Shown here: one piece after another, positions 8,370-18,964 of the stretch
Layout: each line of letters opens with the position of its first letter
How positions within the stretch are numbered: position 1 is the stretch's first letter
Assembly (NCBI GenBank): GCA_964036315.1
Contig: OZ038496.1
Location: forward strand, 12,811,535-12,875,534
DNA: 64,000 bases
Source: Acanthosepion esculentum
Lineage: Eukaryota; Mollusca; Cephalopoda; Sepiida; Sepiidae
Direction of reading: 5' to 3'
Notes under the pieces: generated by a model
Databases searched by the model: none
What the model was told of the DNA's origin: nothing
What the model saw: the letters and a program-made list of their open reading frames with translations, nothing else
Program-made: the position numbers and the translations under genes

Positions 8370-11140
8370 CAGAAATGGCTTCGTGGTATTTTCACTCATC
8401 ATTTTTGTGACAAAAAAATAAAAAAAACGCCTGACATTCTTCATTAATAAAATTTTACATAAGGTGTGAGTGATAATTGTGAGAACATTCTTTTGCATTT
8501 CCTTAAGGCATAGGCTACCAAGAAATTCTTCAATGACGCTCAGAATTTTTCCCAATCAAACTGAGAGCTCCGAAAACAACTGGAATTGTAGATGTCTTCC
8601 TGTGCCATATTTTAGAGATATCTACTTCAAGATCATTTTGTGTTTATGATTTTTTGAAGATCTTCAAATATATATTACAGTCTACACGAACTGCCATGTC
8701 GATAAGAAAGACATTCTGTTTTTGTGGTCTTTGATCATTATGTCTGTTTGATTAGCTTTGATATTTCTGTCTGTGTGAAACATTCGTTTTCAGCATTTAA
8801 TTATGAACTACGTAACCAACGATAAATACAGGGTTTGTCTACATCAGCTTGTTTGTTACGGACACAGTATTGACTATAAAGACGCTTATCTTGTCATCTT
8901 TCCTACGTTTGGTCCATAGCATTTAATTCTGCATTGTTTTGGGGGATCTTTACCGCTGCAAATGGTGTATTATGGTTTACTTGCAATTCTTCACCTACTT
9001 GAAATTTCCTTTTAAATGTGTTGGCTTTCCTTATTACTTTCGTGTCATTTGACACACATCATCATCCAGTCTTCCGTAATTTTAGGTGTGTATGAAAGCC
9101 GATTGTCTTGGTTTTATAAGTCATTTTACAGTTGAACTAATCCTCTGCCTTCTTCGAATCTGTATATATATACCAAACTCCCCACAAGGTAAGATGTGGC
9201 ACAAGGCCGAGTTTTAAAGTGGCGGAAGCCGAACCCCGTACGATCGGCCAAATTTTCCCGTATAAAATGGGATCGGATAGCTGTTTCACGAGACGAGACT
9301 CTGCCCTTCGACATAGTCTTGTCTGGGGATACCCTCTGCCCGAAGTTAGAGAGTTTGACCAGCACAGCTGGAACAGATTCCAGCTGGTCTCCGATCCAAC
9401 CCCGGAGCGGCCTTAGGATGATGCGTGTGATGGCAAATTAGAAGTTTTCTAGTTTTGACACCCATTCGCCTAATGACAGCTATGTTTGAATTAAGGTTGT
9501 TGAAACTGTATTACACAACAGTGACAGCAAGAGTATTTATGGCTGATATTCTATTTTGTAAATTCAGCTCTGTATATAACACCAGGCACACACTCTTGCA
9601 GTATTCTTTTTTTACTCACCCCTTCATTTGGGTATGTTATATTCCATCTCCTTCACTGACTCCTAAGTATTTATAGGTTTCTTCTTGTTCCAGTTTCCTA
9701 ATCTTTGTGACAAAATCTAAATGTGTTGAGTGTATTCAGTAATCCCTCTTTCTTGAATATTAGTTTGAGTCATTTATCTAATCCGAAGTCCATACCGTTG
9801 TCATGATTTAAATATTATTCATTATTGTGAACTTTCAACCCATTGTCGTTTTTGGAAAAACATTTGAGGTCATTCATGTAAAACAAGTGATTAAATACTT
9901 CGTTGCTTACTTTGCATGCGTATTATTACTGTTTCGTTCATGCAAAAGTTGGATTAAGGACGGACAATTACAGAATGGGTGACAGGGATTCTACTTGAAA
10001 CATTCCTCGTTGGATAATGAAACAATTAGAAGTGGCAGTACATTTGGTGTAATTTAGGCATAATATGGTTTTTACAGACTCATGCTATATTTAAGAAAAT
10101 TTATTATCACCGAGGAGACTTTGTACATTCCCCAAATCTTAAGGAACCAAGAGTGTGGTATATCATCAAAGGATTTACGATAATCTATCCAAGCTATGCT
10201 GAGGTTTCTAACCTTCTTCCTGCAGTTTTCCAAGATGATTTTATTTATCAGTAGTTGATCTTTGCAACCATATAGATTTCTTCTGTTCTAGAAGAATGTT
10301 GTTTCCATTGATAAAAGCGTAAGTAATCAGTCATGAAAGATGCGTTTAATTTATCATGTGGTGAACAGGCATGTTATTGGCCTCTAGTTATTTGCATCAA
10401 ATGTTTCACCCGTTCTTGGTAGAGGATGCGTAATACCTTCAGTGATTCATTCTGGAATTTCATTGGAATTATTAATTAGCACTAATAAATTTTTTTCAGG
10501 AGTTTTATGGATTGATAACAGATGATATAGCCAAAAGTTGAGACCCTTGGCATTTCCTTCGAGTTTCCATTTTTGGCATTTTTTAAAGCTTGCTTTAAAT
10601 TATTTTGGGTTATATTTTACCATTCTTGTGCATGTTTCTTCCTTCATTCTTTCTCGTTCTCTTTTGATCCACTCCGCGTTGGGATTATATTTCGTTCTTA
10701 TGCTCAAAATATTCTCCCAAAATGTTTGCATTTCTTCAACAGATTTTGACTTTTATAACATCTTTTCCAATCTTTCTGTAAAACACCTTGAGGTTTGTTT
10801 GACATATTCTTATTGTGTCGATAGAACCTCCAACGCCTTTCATATCGTCTTGTTCTCTGTACCTTTAATTGAACTTTCTCTCTACGTATTTCCTTGATTG
10901 ATAGAATTTCATTGACTGCTTTAATGTTGTATTTTCGATTGATCATCTTGCTTTTCCGCTTGGAAACATTTCAACTTCTTGAAATCGGATCTAGTATCGA
11001 TAATTCCCATCTGATTTCCTCAATTTCTCGCTTTAATTTTCTCCGTTGTTTGATCTCTTCTTCGTCTTGACATTAAGTTTTCCAGCCGTTGCTAAAGCTA
11101 TTGCATATATGGATGACATTATTAGCTTCTGTGAGGCTTT
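8370..11140 (-). mobile_element. LINE-A, longest copy: reverse transcriptase to C-terminus, decayed
   Basis: Non-LTR retrotransposon body on the minus strand. In order: pre-RT 'REIEEIRWELSILDPI' (near 11.0 kb); RT motif A-like 'AWIDYRKSFDDIPHSW' (10132-10195); 'GIFQGDSLSP'-like remnants near 10.0 kb; RT catalytic box 'LFYMNDLKCF' (9862-9887), where canonical YMDD has become YMND; then 'TRKLL.CH..HHPKA' near 9.42 kb; 'EEGRGLVQL' at 9126-9155; and a C-terminal block ending 'GSLCLKEMQKNVLTIITHTL' near 8.5 kb. Many stops and shifts, so dead. 9183-9409 interrupts it. The clade is judged R2/R4-like from the restriction-like C-terminus in sister copies. Confidence 0.75.
9183..9409. other. Insertion of unknown type within LINE-A
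   Basis: The LINE-A reading is broken between 'HHPKA' and 'RF(E)EGRGLVQL' by about 227 bp that look more GC-rich than the flanks. It contains overlapping frames on both strands (9126-9365 minus; 9196-9441 plus). I do not recognise a family. No clear target duplication was found. Confidence 0.4.
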
Positions 11141-11141
11141 C

Positions 11142-11710
11142 TGAGATGTATTGTTATTGTTCTTGTTGTTGTTATTTTTATTTCCTTTGATTTCTGGCGT
11201 TTACACATTTCTTTCCGGGTCCCGCCCAGGGACCTAAGGTTAGAAATGGCATCATGACACTTTCCACTGCAAAAAAAAATAAAATAAAATAAAAAAAATA
11301 ATTACATAGATAAAGCCCTTCGTAAAGTGTGGGCTGTACTTGTCAGAACAATTTTTTGTATCTCTTTGAGGCATGGACTTCCAGGGATCCCTTCAATCAG
11401 CCTACAGGAATCCTTTCCAACCAGTCCAAGGGTTCCAACTACAACAGGAATTTTTGATGTTCCCATGTCCCACATTTTTGAGATTTCTATTTCAAGGTCC
11501 TTGTATTTTAACAGTTTTTCGAATATCTTCAAAGATACATTGCAATCTGCAGGGACTGCCATATCAATAAGGAGGCACTTATTTTGTTTGTGCTCTTTAA
11601 TAACAATGTCTGGGCTGTTGGCTTTGATTGTTCTGTCAATGTGTATTGTGTAGTCCCATAGAATTGTAACAGGTCCTATCTCTGTAACCGGGTCAGGGTG
11701 GTGTTCGTAC

Positions 11711-11712
<2 letters not shown>
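11142..11712 (-). mobile_element. LINE-A 3' end, copy 4 (best C-terminal reading)
   Basis: The minus-strand frame 11302-11562 and its upstream extension read 'DYTIHIDRTIKANSPDIVIK', then 'DHKQNKCLLIDMAVP', 'KYKDLEIEISKMW', 'IPVVVGTLGLVGKDS', 'GIPGSPCLKEIQKIVL' and 'TAHTLR'. PD followed 14 residues later by D fits a restriction-like endonuclease fold (PD-(D/E)xK) as found at the C-terminus of R2-type LINEs. The 3' UTR contains 'gggacccggaaagaaatgtg' and ends in A/T-rich (AAC/AAT) repeats at 11142-11180. 5' truncated at about 11712. Confidence 0.75.
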
Positions 11713-11713
<1 letters not shown>

Positions 11714-11756
<43 letters not shown>

Positions 11757-11792
11757 TTGTTGTTGTTGTTATTATTATTATTGTTATTATTA
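11714..11792 (+). repeat. (ATT)n / (GTT)n microsatellite
   Basis: Runs of ATT with a GTT block, abutting the 3' end of LINE-A copy 5. Seen from the minus strand it is the (AAT)n tail of that copy. Confidence 0.9.
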
Positions 11793-11990
11793 TTTCCTTG
11801 GTTTCGGTTGTAGATACATTTCTTCCCGGGTCCCAATCACATACCTTAAGTCAAAAATGTCTTTTCGACATTTTTCAAAAATCATTTTAAAAACAGAATA
11901 ACACTAAGGTCATATATATTTTACATAGATAAAGCTCTTCGTAGTATGAGTACAATTTATTATTATTGTTATTATTATTATTATTATTCC
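11793..11990 (-). mobile_element. LINE-A 3' end, copy 5
   Basis: Contains the 3' UTR block 'cccgggtcccaatcacatac' and 'catagataaagctcttcgta'. It is only the terminal part, followed by a further ATT tract at about 11957-11987. Confidence 0.65.
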
Positions 11991-12339
11991 ATGCCTTTGA
12001 TCTTCCCCCTAATTTCAACCAGAGACATAATCAGACATCATTGCGCTGCCCCTAAACTGCTAAGCTCAGTTTTTTTTCCTTTTCTTTTTTTGTGGTTAAA
12101 AAAATTCTAAATGCTTGCAGAAGTTCTAACATGAAGAGTTCTATAAACGTTTTGGAAAAGTATTTAAGATTCCGGCTCCACGATCTTATTGAATGACAAT
12201 TAATAAAAAAATATTTCTAAGTTTTAAACCTTCTTATATCTACAAAGATAGAAATTTCCATAAGATGTCTTAGTTGCCCGCGACTGCGTTTCTTTGCAAT
12301 TCACTTATTTTGGAACAGCCAAAAATTTAGTCTACATAT

Positions 12340-13072
12340 TATAATTATTTTATTTCCTTTGATTTCTGGTGCATACACATGTCTTTCCGGGTCCCAACCC
12401 GAGACCTAAGGTCAGAAATGGCATCATGACATTTCCCACTGAGTATTATTTGAAGAAAAAAAACCGAAGATCACGCATATTTTACATAGATAAAGCGCAC
12501 TTCGTAAAGTGTGGGTCGTAATTGTGAGTACACTTTTTTGTATTTCTTTAAGGCCTGGGCTACCAGGGATCACTTCAATGTGTCTATTGGAATATGTTCC
12601 GATCAATCAGATGGCTACAAATGCAACTGGAATTGTTGATGTCCTCATGTGCCACATCTTTGAGGATTTAGATCCAAGATCCTTGCATTTTGATAGGTTT
12701 TGAAGAGCTTCTAATATACATTACAGTCTGCAGGGTCTGCCCTGTCAATAAAATAACACATTTAGTTTTTACCGTCCCTGATCACAACTTCTGGACGATT
12801 AGCTTTGATTATTCTGTCCGTGTGTATTGTAAAGTCGCATAAAATCGTTTCAGGTCTTATGACTGTAACCAGGTCTAGGTGGTGTTCATACCATTTTCTT
12901 TTAAGGAAAAGAAACTTCCTTTCCGGAAAAGTTGCAAATTTTCCAATGCAAATATTGGCCCGCTCTCTCATGCCGGGTTTTATATTCATTGGGTGCAAAT
13001 AACGTATAACCTGATACAAGATGGCCAATTAGTTTCTGGATATCTATCACAGAATATTCATTTAGGGCTAAA
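12340..13072 (-). mobile_element. LINE-A 3' end, copy 6 (longest C-terminal copy)
   Basis: The minus-strand frame 12762-13028 reads 'KWYEHHLDLVTVIRPETILC', then 'DFTIHTDRIIKANRPEVVIR'. This adds the residues upstream of the nuclease-like PD motif. Downstream, frame 12424-12606 gives 'IEVIPGSPGLKEIQKSVLT'. The 3' UTR block is 'ccgggtcccaacccgagacc'. Confidence 0.72.
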
Positions 13073-13107
13073 ACAATAATTATTATTATTATTATTATTA
13101 TTATTTT
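13072..13107 (+). repeat. (ATT)n tail of LINE-A copy 7
   Basis: A short ATT tract directly joined to the 3' UTR of the next LINE-A copy. Confidence 0.85.
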
Positions 13108-13510
13108 TATTTTCCTTGGTATCTGGCGTTTACACATTTCTTTCCGGGTCCCGCCCAGGGACCTAAGGTTAGAAATGTCATCATGACAATTCCCACTGCA
13201 AAAAAAAATTATTACATAGATAAAGCCCTTCGTAAAGTGCGGGCTGTACTTATCAGAACAATTTTTTGTATCTCTTTGACGCATGGATTTTTGAGATTTC
13301 TATTTCAAGGTCCTTGTATTTTGACAGCTTTTTGAATATCCTCAAAGATACATTGCAGTCTGCAGGGACTGGCATATCAATAAGGTGGCACTTATTTTGT
13401 TTGTGGTCTTTAATAACAAAGTCTGGGCGGTTGGCTTTGATTGTTCTGTCAGTGTGTATTGTGTAGTCCCATAGAATTGTAACAGGTCCTATATCCGTAA
13501 CCGGATTATT
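13108..13510 (-). mobile_element. LINE-A 3' end, copy 7
   Basis: Same 3' UTR ('ccgggtcccgcccagggacc') and C-terminal block as copy 4, but with an internal deletion. The plus-strand frame 13266-13466 is its shadow. 5' truncated next to a SINE2 copy. Confidence 0.72.
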
Positions 13511-13519
13511 ATTTTTTTT

Positions 13520-13708
13520 ATTATAGCACGTCAGGCTATATGACGGTTCCGTATAGTTACAGGTTCGATTCTTGTCGGAGGACGAATATTTTCTATGAAG
13601 ATTTCTCGGACATTCAGGCCGATAAATGTTGTTTAATACTGTTTATTATAAAACAGAGCATTTACTTAAATATTTGTATTTATAATAATGTATAAACATA
13701 AAAATGTT
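13520..13708 (+). mobile_element. SINE2 (tRNA-derived), 5'-truncated head
   Basis: Retains the anticodon-like arm (CGTCA-GGCTATA-TGACG), B box 'GGTTCGATTCTT', and body 'ctatgaagatttctcggaca' through 'gagcatttacttaaatattt'. The D-arm half is truncated at the LINE-A junction. A (TA)n tract follows (13711-13743). Confidence 0.7.
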
Positions 13709-13709
13709 T

Positions 13710-13744
<35 letters not shown>

Positions 13745-13769
13745 CGTTTTCAGCTGACATAAGCGAAAA

Positions 13770-14400
13770 GAGAATATTGAATAAACTGTTAACTTTGCAT
13801 CGAGGGAAGATGGTTCATAATATCGTGTTTGACAATTTTTCTCGCCAGAATCTATCTTACACATTTATAAGTCTACGATTCGTTCTTGCTTTGAATATTT
13901 CGTCCACAACTGGTCTGGTTCTCCTGCAGTATATTTAGAGATTCTTGATAAAATCCAAAGAAGAATCTGCAATGTTATTGGTCCTGAACCTGGCATCTCA
14001 GCTTCAATCCCATTCCCACCGCCGTAACGTAGCTTCCCTGTGCCTTTTCTATAAATATTTTCATGTTAATTGTTTTCATGAAGGGTCTGCTATGTTATCC
14101 AAACTTTATGAAACAGCGCAACTACTAGACTGGCAGCATGGTTTTATCATTTTGCAGTTAGCTAAATCTAACCGGAAGTTCTATGCTAAGAGTTTCTTCT
14201 ATCAGTCTTCTCGTTTTGGAACTCTCTTCCAACTTCTTGTTTCTCCGACAAGTTTAATCCTCTAAAATTTAAATTCAATGTCAATCGTTATCTTCTGTCT
14301 TCTTAATTGTTGTTCTTTTATTGTTCTCTCTCTTTAATAGTATTATTCTCATATTCTCTAACACTCAGTAAACCTTTGCATCTTAGTGGCTTTATTGCCT
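13770..14400 (+). pseudogene. LINE-B (jockey/CR1-like) RT C-terminal end, broken
   Basis: Plus strand reads 'IRSCFEYFVHNWSGSPAVYL' and 'EILDKIQRRICNVIGPE', then shifts frame into 13945-14265 ('SHRRNVASLCLFYKYFHVNC', 'KSNRKFYAKSFF'). The family is recognised from the 'SHRRxVAxLxLxYxYFHxxC' block shared with copies near 39, 40 and 44 kb. The 3' UTR continues to 'ctttgcatcttagtggcttt', also seen at 29.8 kb. Assignment to the jockey/CR1 lineage is by pattern and not certain. Confidence 0.7.
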
Positions 14401-14499
14401 TGTTTGTGGTGAATTGATAAAAAACAAAATTCAAAATGTTTTTACATCTGAACTGTTCGCTGGCCATATTGATTTTATATACTTTTTCTGGCGAAGTTT

Positions 14500-14840
14500 G
14501 TCTTTTTTTTTAACCCAGAAAATATTTTTAGATTTCAAGAATTTTTATGGTGATAATAAATTTACTGATATATGGCCTACTAATTAACCCATAGCTTGGG
14601 GAGAAGAGGGAAATTCATACGTTTCCCAAGGGTATTTGCGCGTAAGTGATATAAAGAACCAGAGTGGAATCGGAATTCTGCTCACCTTTTTTCTATTCTG
14701 AGTTGTTATCAAGTACACCACCTGCACGCCCACGCTTACAGCATCTGGTATGCCCAAATTATCAACCATCCAGGTATTTACCAGTCTCATCAAACAGGTT
14801 TTCTATCAGTGAGATTGACAAAGAGCATTGCAATTTACAT
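14500..14840 (-). mobile_element. Chimeric 5S/tRNA SINE, copy 1
   Basis: On the minus strand a 5S-like 3' half (14734-14786 clear, up to about 14840 faint) precedes a degraded tRNA-like head. SINE body follows ('cacttacgcgcaaatacc', 'cccaagctatgggttaatta') and then the tail with 'ttttctgggtt'. This is the same order as at 31.58 and 46.43 kb. Confidence 0.6.
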
Positions 14841-14894
14841 ATGAGCATTTATTGTGAATGCAAAAATTAAAGGGGTTTACTTTTTCCTTTAAAA

Positions 14895-14897
<3 letters not shown>

Positions 14898-14927
<30 letters not shown>
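14898..14927. repeat. (TA)n microsatellite
   Basis: Pure TA tract. Confidence 0.95.
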
Positions 14928-14929
<2 letters not shown>

Positions 14930-14950
14930 GTCTATTTAGGCAGCATTTTT

Positions 14951-15016
14951 TCATTCATGCATTTTTCATTAAATAATATAGACAACACTTGTTTATATTA
15001 TTTAATGAAACATGTA

Positions 15017-15068
<52 letters not shown>
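14951..15068. repeat. Short foldback and (TA)n
   Basis: 'tcattcatgcatttttcatt' + 'aaataata' is mirrored by 'tattatttaatgaaacatgt' + 'atga' (to about 15018), followed by TA repeats to 15068. Confidence 0.7.
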
Positions 15069-15071
<3 letters not shown>

Positions 15072-15160
15072 AAGGTAATAAATCCGTTGGGACATCAAAT
15101 ATTAAAGCTGATCCACAAAAAGAGATGAATGTATTTATTACTAAAAAGCAAATAATTAAT

Positions 15161-15400
<240 letters not shown>

Positions 15401-15460
15401 TTCAGGTAGAATATATTTGTAAAAGAAAAATATCAATGCAGAGAGAAGGAAAACTTATTT

Positions 15461-17455
15461 TTGTCTCTGAAGAAAAATTTCCATAAAAGTAAAAACCTTT
15501 TTCAAAAACATCTTGATAACATTGTCAACGATATTAATAAATCCAAGAATATATATGTCAAATCGCATAAAACGGCAAACTTTTACGAGTTATCGTCTAA
15601 GGATTATGACAGCTTAGTTAAAAGCAACCTAACGAAACATTATATGAAAATTGCCACCAACACTTCTAACCTTGTTAACGAAATGAACCGTTATAGCAAA
15701 TACGTTGCTGTTCGATAAAATTGACTCACCTGATTTCTTTTACTAAATGTTCTCTTCTCCGATGAAACGAAAGTTTGAGCTAAATTCAAAGGATAAGCGA
15801 TCTAAAATCCGAAGAAGAAGCTTTGAAAGCTCTTTGAATTTAGCAGTAAGTACTGTCAAGCATCCGTTCAGTATAATGTTCTGGGATGCTTTTCTTTTCA
15901 TGGAACTGGTTTCTTAAAACCTATTGAAAAGACCCTCAGGAGCGAGCAGTACAAGAGGATTTCAGAGTCTTATCTGCTCCCGACTGCTGAAAGGGTGCAA
16001 ATTGACCCCACCAAGCTCATTTTTATGCAGGATAATGCTCCATGTCACAAATCAAAATTGATGAAGGAATACTTTGACGAGAAGCAGGTGAGTGTTATGA
16101 CATAGCCGCCCCAATTTCCTGATCTCAACCCCATAGAAAACTTATGGAGCATTATAAAGTACAGGCGCTCGAGAAAGCAGTTGAGAATCAAAGAGGATTT
16201 GATTGTGAATTTCATATCCGAATGGAATTCAATGCTTGGAGATGAGATTTGCCAGAACCTATAACAAGTCAATGCCAAAAAGGCTTGAAAAGGTTATTCA
16301 AAATAAAGGAGGACCCATAGATTAGTAAATATTTCGAACTATATTACCTATTATAACTAAATGATACCTCTATTATTCTTTATTTAATGCTGTTCGGTTA
16401 TATTTCTATTGATTTCTAGTTGCAGGAAATAAGTGAGTCACTTTTTTTGCACAGAGTTTTTTCCCTAAATCTCATTCATATCCAAAATTATAATTATCAA
16501 TAGAATACCTTAGGGTGAGTAAACTTTTTTTACTAGATGGTCGGGAAGGAGTCTTTATATTAGTAAGATTAAAAATAGGTGAAAAAATTTTGAAGTAAAA
16601 AAAATAAGGTGAGTCACTTTTATCGAACAGCACTGTACATCACTGATAAATTGGACATCAGTGAATGAAGTAAGGAAGCCTACATTCATTAAAGGACCAT
16701 AAATTAGATTTCAGAGCCAAGCCATCTATACGTCTGATTAATCTTACAAGACCCGAAGTTGGAAGAATTAGTAAAACATCCTAGAAAGAATTAATAAACC
16801 TATTAAATATACCATCGGAATCTTACAATGGATAAATATCGCGGACGTCATCAAATGGTCCATTATATACAAAATAAAAATAAATGTACGTTCGTACAAT
16901 TTGATATCATTGACTATTATCCCTCCATTTCTAAGAATTTATTTACTCTGGCCTTGGAGTTTGCACAAGAATATTCAAACCTTACTGACGAGGAGTTGGA
17001 TATTATCTTAAAATGTAGGAGTTCTGTCCTAATATATAATGATCAATAGACTAAAAAACATCAAATAATAACTTTGACATCTCCATGGGTTCATTGGACT
17101 CCGCTTAAACTTCTGACCTGGTGGGATTATTCATTCTGTATAATTTAAGTGACCATGATTGTGTTCATACTGATGGTATAGGATTATATAGAGATGATGT
17201 TCTGTTAATTGTTAAGGACTCTACTAAGAATTACGGTAGATCATATTAGGAAGATGATACATAGAGAGCTAAAAGATTTAGGACTTGAAACGAACATCAA
17301 ACAAGTAGATTTTCTTGATGTAACCCTGGACCTTACGAATAGTTCTTATCAACCTTATGTGAAGACAAATTCTAACCCTGTATATATACATTCCAATTCT
17401 AACCTCACTGTTAACTGCAAGCATAAGTTACCTTTTAACTTGCTTTCTAGCTAGA
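15461..17455 (+). pseudogene. Penelope-like element reverse transcriptase, split by a Tc1 insertion
   Basis: N-terminal part (15461-15718): 'KSHKTANFYELSSKDYDSLV', as in PLE proteins. Beyond the Tc1 element come 'INKPIKYT', then frame 16828-17049 with 'FVQFDIIDYYPSIS' (RT aspartate strand). After a stop and shifts comes 'GLYRDDVLLIVKD' (17181-17219), the PLE form of the catalytic YxDD box. Then 'VDFLDVTLDL' and 'NPVYIHSNSN' (17209-17454). Order matches PLE RT. The GIY-YIG tail is absent. Stops and frameshifts make it dead. The catalytic Asp pair is still encoded. Confidence 0.82.
15703..16635 (+). mobile_element. Tc1-type (DD34E) transposon inserted in the PLE
   Basis: Ends share 'GCTGTTCGATAAAA.TGACTCACCT' in inverted orientation. 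The right end is ...CACTG followed by TA (16636-16637), and the left is preceded by TA (15701-15702). The transposase is broken. 'FSDETK' (15767 onward) is followed by a stop. 'FMQDNAPCHKSKLMKEYFDE' follows, then after an in-frame stop 'PPQFPDLNPIENLWSIIK'. There are 34 residues between D and E, hence DD34E. The HTH part is missing (933 bp in total), so this is an internally deleted copy. Confidence 0.87.
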
Positions 17456-17497
17456 TAGAATATTGCATATAAAGATGAAATGGTATTGTAAGTCTGC

Positions 17498-17706
17498 AAA
17501 ATAGCAATATTAAGTTCAGAGTCTATGTAAGATTAATTCAATAATTCAATATTAACTAATAATCCACTTTGTATTGAATTCTTAGCAAATAAAGGTAGAT
17601 AATAATGATATTTATTTGCTAAGAATTCAATACAAAGTGGATTATTAGTTAATATTGAATTATTGAATTAATCTTACATAGACTCTGAACTTAATATTGC
17701 TATTTT
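17498..17706. repeat. Perfect 96-bp inverted repeat with 17-bp loop
   Basis: The left arm 17498-17593 and right arm 17611-17706 are exact reverse complements by eye. The spacer is 'ggtagataataatgata'. It is AT-rich without protein sense and lies just past the PLE RT remnant. Confidence 0.95.
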
Positions 17707-17746
17707 GGTAAGGATGTTTCTTTGAACGTGAGTATATTTGTTTCTA

Positions 17747-18309
17747 CAGGGTGGCCCCAAAGTTACTGAGACATGAAAAAAATTCATAACTATTTTATTT
17801 CTGAATATTTTTGTTTTATTGTCTCAGAGCATTTAGAACTGCCCTTCCGACGTCACCATGTGTAGATACAGCACCGAGGAACGAACCCTCATTGTACAGT
17901 GGTACTTTGAGTCCCATGGGTTAATTTCGGAAACGCAGCTTTCTTACCGTCGACATTTCAATACCAGAGAAGCCCCGAGCAAAAACACGATTCGCGGAAT
18001 AGTTAGCCGTTTCCAGGAGCAGGATGCAGTTTGTGATCTCCCAAGATCTGGAAGGCCTTGTCCGGCAAGAACTGTTGAAACTCAACGAGAATTGGAGCGA
18101 AGCCGGGAAGAAAATCCATCTGTTTCAACCAGGAGAAGATCGCAACAAATGGGAATTTCGCGTTCCTCCTTACAAAGAACTTTACAAAGAATAATGCCGA
18201 AAATCTCGTAAGTATCATTTAACCTACTGCTGAAATTTTGTAAGTATAACTTGAGAATTATAAAAGTCATTAAAGATTTAAAAGGGTCAGTATCTTTTGG
18301 GCCACCCTG
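17747..18309 (+). mobile_element. Short mariner-like element keeping only the HTH domain
   Basis: TIRs are 'CAGGGTGGCCCCAAAGTTAC' on the left and the complement of 'CAGGGTGGCCCAAAAGATAC' on the right. TA duplications lie at 17745-17746 and 18310-18311. At 563 bp it is less than half of an autonomous element. The catalytic domain is deleted; the coding start region is kept. Confidence 0.88.
17858..18211 (+). CDS. Transposase DNA-binding domain only (DUF4817-like HTH), 117 aa
   Basis: Uninterrupted frame from ATG to stop inside the TIR element 17747-18309. Residues 1-55 ('YSTEERTLIVQWYFESHG', 'HFNTREAPSKNTIRGIVSRF') match the helix-turn-helix that begins many mariner-like transposases (Pfam DUF4817). 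Residues about 60-110 ('PRSGRPCPARTVE', 'STRRRSQQMGISRSSLQRTL') look like the second HTH. In full-length relatives about 200 further residues with the DDE/D triad follow; here the frame stops soon after. The product could bind TIRs but not cut. Such truncated proteins can act as repressors (the P-element KP protein is the classic case), but that role here is inference. Expression is unknown. Confidence 0.7.
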   Translation: MCRYSTEERTLIVQWYFESHGLISETQLSYRRHFNTREAPSKNTIRGIVSRFQEQDAVCDLPRSGRPCPARTVETQRELERSREENPSVSTRRRSQQMGISRSSLQRTLQRIMPKIS

Positions 18310-18599
18310 TATTACTATTCTATATGGGCGTACTTTTCGAAGTGCTTGTTTTTTTTTATTTTTGTGTTGATGTGTGCTTGTTATTTTTGATGTCCACATA
18401 TCCGTTTGTATATGGGTGTCCATGTTCGGATATTTATATGTGTTTTTCTTTCTTGATATTTTATTGATGTGCACTTGTGTATATGCATATTGTTTATATA
18501 TGCATTTACATGCATTGGTGTGCCTAATATATGTTCATTTGTACTCCTATCACCACGTCTTTCTATTTCATATATCTTAATTTACTTGATATAACGAAT

Positions 18600-18686
18600 T
18601 TATTTATGTATATATATGCGTATATGTATTTACGTTTATATATGTACATATATATGTATGTGTATATATGTATCTGTATGTAGGTA

Positions 18687-18723
<37 letters not shown>

Positions 18724-18960
18724 TTGGATTGATGATCAATCCAACCAAGTATGTTAGCTCCATTTCTCATATTGATCGCTTCCTATAAGTACCGCGCATA
18801 TAATATATAAATAATAATATATATAATATATTAGACATATATATATATTTATATTTATATACACACACTTTTCAAACACACACACACACACAGACACACA
18901 CACACACACGCACACACACACACATATATATATATATTTGTGGGTGTATGTGCGTATGTT
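18600..18960. repeat. AT-rich tract with (TA)n, 27-bp palindrome and (CA)n
   Basis: Irregular TA/TG repeats, (TA)n at about 18691-18720, a 13+1+13 palindrome at 18721-18747 with arms 'TGGTTGGATTGAT', then (CA)n at about 18870-18925. The palindrome arm recurs at the ends of the foldback at 56.84 kb. Confidence 0.8.
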
Positions 18961-18964
18961 TATG

